Source: Rhizobiaceae bacterium
Lineage (GTDB): Bacteria > Pseudomonadota > Alphaproteobacteria > Rhizobiales > Rhizobiaceae
Reading direction: 5' to 3'
Assembly: GCA_028865845.1 (NCBI GenBank)
Contig: JAGWJK010000130.1
Span: 1 to 8,836, forward strand
Length of the DNA: 8,836 nucleotides
Shown here: in pieces, positions 7,538 to 8,836 of the stretch
Layout of the letters: the number at the start of each line of letters is the position of its first letter
How positions within the stretch are numbered: position 1 is the stretch's first letter
Program-made: the position numbers and the translations under genes
The notes under the pieces: generated by a model
What the model saw: the letters and a program-made list of their open reading frames with translations, nothing else
Told to the model about the DNA's origin: nothing
The model's database searches: none

Positions 7538-7578
7538 GCGGGCTTCTGTTTCCCCATCCACTTGGAACGGAAGCCCGC
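7538..7578 (+). terminator. Hairpin after the methyltransferase gene
   Basis: A 15-position stem, 7538-7552 with 7564-7578, around an 11-nt loop. Two positions (7547:7569 and 7551:7565) are G-U wobbles in + strand RNA but A-C mismatches in - strand RNA. This points to the methyltransferase transcript, which stops 23 bp earlier. No U-run follows, so it may be a 3' stabiliser or a rho-type boundary rather than a classic terminator. Confidence 0.45.
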
Positions 7579-7614
7579 GCATCGCACGGCGGCAAACGAT
7601 AGACGCCGCATATG

Positions 7615-7638
7615 AAAAGGGCCGCTCGCGGCGGCCCT
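7615..7638 (-). terminator. Intrinsic terminator of the fabB-fabI operon
   Basis: Read on the - strand, AGGGCCGC (7638-7631) pairs perfectly with GCGGCCCT (7625-7618) around a 5-nt loop. A run of four T (7618-7615) starts with the last base of the stem. It lies 26 bp downstream of the fabI stop codon. The T-run is short but the stem is perfect and GC-rich. Confidence 0.8.
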
Positions 7639-7664
7639 GACGATGATGTCTGCGATCGGGAAGC

Positions 7665-8471
7665 TTATTCCGCGTCGGCGCTCGACAGCGTTTCGAGCGT
7701 TGGCATCGAGGTGATGTTATATCCGGCGTCGACGAAGTGGATCTCGCCGGTAACGCCTGCCGAGAAATCGGACAGGAGGTAGAGCGAGGACGAGCCGACC
7801 TGGTCGATGGTCACGGACTTACGCAACGGCGCGTTGCGCTGGTTCCACGAGAGAATGGCGCGGGCGTCGGAAATGCCGGCGCCGGCAAGCGTGCGGATCG
7901 GGCCGGCCGAGACGGCATTGACGCGAATGCCGCGCGGGCCGTAATCGGCGGCGAGATAGCGCACCGAGGCTTCCAGAGCCGCCTTTGCAACACCCATGAC
8001 GTTGTAATTCGGGATGACGCGGGTCGAGCCGTTATAGGTCAGCGTCAGCATGCTGCCGCCATCGGTCATCAGATCGGCGGCGCGCTTGGCGATTTCCGTG
8101 AAGGAGAAGCAGGAGATCACCATCGTGCGGGTGAAGTTGTCGCGCGTGGTGTTGGCGTAGAGGCCCTTCAGCTCGTTCTTGTCGGAAAAGCCGATGGCGT
8201 GGACCACAAAATCCAGCTTGCCCCAACGCGCCTTGAGTTCTTCGAAAACGCCGTCGACGGAAGCAAGATCTTCGACATCGCAGGGCAGGAGGAAGTCGGA
8301 ACCGACTTCGGCGGCGAGCGGCTTCACACGCTTGCCGAGCGCTTCGCCCTGGAAGGTGAAGGCCAATTCCGCGCCCTGGGCCGCCAGCGCCTTAGCGATG
8401 CCCCAGGCAATGGAATGATTGTTTGCGACGCCCATGATGAGGCCGCGCTTACCCTGCATGATTCCCGTCAT
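7665..8471 (-). CDS. fabI: Enoyl-[acyl-carrier-protein] reductase (NADH) FabI
   Basis: FabI reduces trans-2-enoyl-ACP to acyl-ACP, the last step of each type II fatty acid elongation cycle. The product is 268 residues, a short-chain dehydrogenase fold. It has the FabI-type dinucleotide-binding start GVANNHSIAWGIA (14-26), CDVED (64-68) and HAIGF (91-95). The catalytic Tyr146, Tyr156 and Lys163 lie in LTLTYNGSTRVIPNYNVMGVAK and have the same numbers as in E. coli. SAGPIRTLAGAGISDAR (188-204) forms the substrate loop. Residue 203 is Ala where E. coli has Phe. The start ATG at 8471 lies 4 bp after the fabB stop, with CGGA at a workable distance inside the fabB end. A second ATG four codons in (MQGKRG, 8459) is possible. 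Rhizobia often carry more than one fabI, so a paralogue elsewhere is likely. Confidence 0.96.
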   Translation of the reverse strand: MTGIMQGKRGLIMGVANNHSIAWGIAKALAAQGAELAFTFQGEALGKRVKPLAAEVGSDFLLPCDVEDLASVDGVFEELKARWGKLDFVVHAIGFSDKNELKGLYANTTRDNFTRTMVISCFSFTEIAKRAADLMTDGGSMLTLTYNGSTRVIPNYNVMGVAKAALEASVRYLAADYGPRGIRVNAVSAGPIRTLAGAGISDARAILSWNQRNAPLRKSVTIDQVGSSSLYLLSDFSAGVTGEIHFVDAGYNITSMPTLETLSSADAE

Positions 8472-8475
8472 TGGA

Positions 8476-8836
8476 TTATCCGTTATAGCGCTGGAAGACG
8501 AGCGTGGCGTTGGTTCCGCCGAAGCCGAAGGAGTTTGACAGAGCCGTATCGATCTTGGCGTTGTCGATGCGCTTGCGAACCACCGGGACGCCTTCGAACT
8601 CAGGATCGAGTTCAGTGATGTGCGCGCTCTCGCCGATGAAGCGTTCCTGCATCATCAGGATCGAATAGATCGATTCCTGGACGCCGGCAGCGCCGAGCGA
8701 ATGGCCCGTCAGCGACTTGGTCGACTGGATCGGCGGGATCCTGGCGCCGAAGACTTCGCGGATGGCGCCGATTTCCTTGCTGTCGCCGACCGGCGTCGAG
8801 GTACCATGGGTATTGATGTAGTCGATATCGCCCTTC
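8476..8836 (-). CDS. fabB: Beta-ketoacyl-ACP synthase I, 3' part (5' end outside window)
   Basis: FabB condenses malonyl-ACP with acyl-ACP and in proteobacteria is needed for unsaturated fatty acid elongation. Reading from position 8835 down to the TAA at 8478-8476 gives the last 119 codons, with no start in the window (E. coli FabB is 406 residues, so roughly 70% is missing). Two of the three catalytic residues are visible: the first His in [12 protein letters not shown] (codon at 8808-8806) and the second in [14 protein letters not shown] (Lys at 8718-8716, His at 8703-8701). The active-site Cys lies outside. The ending [19 protein letters not shown] favours FabB over FabF, which usually has NAFGFGGTN. 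The preceding [18 protein letters not shown] is also FabB-like. fabI follows after 4 bp, so the two are co-transcribed. fabA is expected next upstream but is not in view. Confidence 0.94.
   Translation of the reverse strand, partial: KGDIDYINTHGTSTPVGDSKEIGAIREVFGARIPPIQSTKSLTGHSLGAAGVQESIYSILMMQERFIGESAHITELDPEFEGVPVVRKRIDNAKIDTALSNSFGFGGTNATLVFQRYNG

Noticed and set aside
6297..7595. A 432-codon open frame on the - strand opposite the methyltransferase gene
   Set aside because: It overlaps the repeat and a gene with clear SAM-binding and NPPFH motifs. Its product has no recognisable domain.
7737..8618. A 293-codon open frame on the + strand opposite fabI and fabB
   Set aside because: Antisense shadow of two well-identified genes with intact catalytic residues.
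1..8836. Search for an undescribed defence, mobile or biosynthetic system
   Set aside because: All substantial coding capacity is taken by well-known housekeeping genes in a conserved order. No transposase, integrase, toxin-antitoxin pair, CRISPR repeats or unknown gene was seen.

Overview
This window is an ordinary housekeeping stretch of an alphaproteobacterial chromosome, most likely from the Rhizobiaceae (Rhizobium/Agrobacterium/Ensifer group). The reasons are the high GC content with strongly GC-biased third codon positions, the protein sequences (which read like rhizobial IF2, RbfA, TruB, PNPase and FabI), the gene order, and two GC-rich palindromic intergenic repeats of the kind scattered through rhizobial genomes. 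The genus assignment is an inference from memory, not from a search.

Layout. Positions 1-6185 (+ strand) form a translation and RNA-metabolism cluster: infB (3' part only), rbfA, truB, rpsO and pnp. infB to truB are closely spaced (75 and 9 bp gaps). truB and rpsO are separated by 282 bp that hold a RIME-like palindromic repeat and a structured rpsO leader. rpsO and pnp are separated by 361 bp rich in inverted repeats. pnp ends at a textbook intrinsic terminator (6209-6237). A second palindromic repeat (6288-6430) follows, then a stand-alone + strand gene for an RsmC-type 16S rRNA guanine-N2 methyltransferase (6498-7514). On the - strand, converging on it, lie fabI (7665-8471) and, 4 bp upstream of it in the direction of transcription, the 3' part of fabB (8476-8836, running off the window). 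They share an intrinsic terminator at 7615-7638.

How it works together. IF2 starts translation, RbfA matures the 30S subunit, TruB makes tRNA pseudouridine 55, S15 is a primary 16S rRNA binder, PNPase degrades RNA, and the methyltransferase probably modifies 16S rRNA. FabB and FabI are the elongation condensing enzyme and enoyl-ACP reductase of type II fatty acid synthesis, a separate operon.

I found no mobile element with a transposase, tRNA, rRNA, CRISPR array, phage gene or undescribed multi-gene system. The points that deserve a second look are in the non-coding DNA: a 7-bp complement to the rpsO start codon behind two hairpins (candidate S15 autoregulatory leader), the inverted repeats of the pnp leader, a hairpin between infB and rbfA, and the two repeat elements. 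FabI also carries alanine at a position linked to triclosan sensitivity in E. coli.
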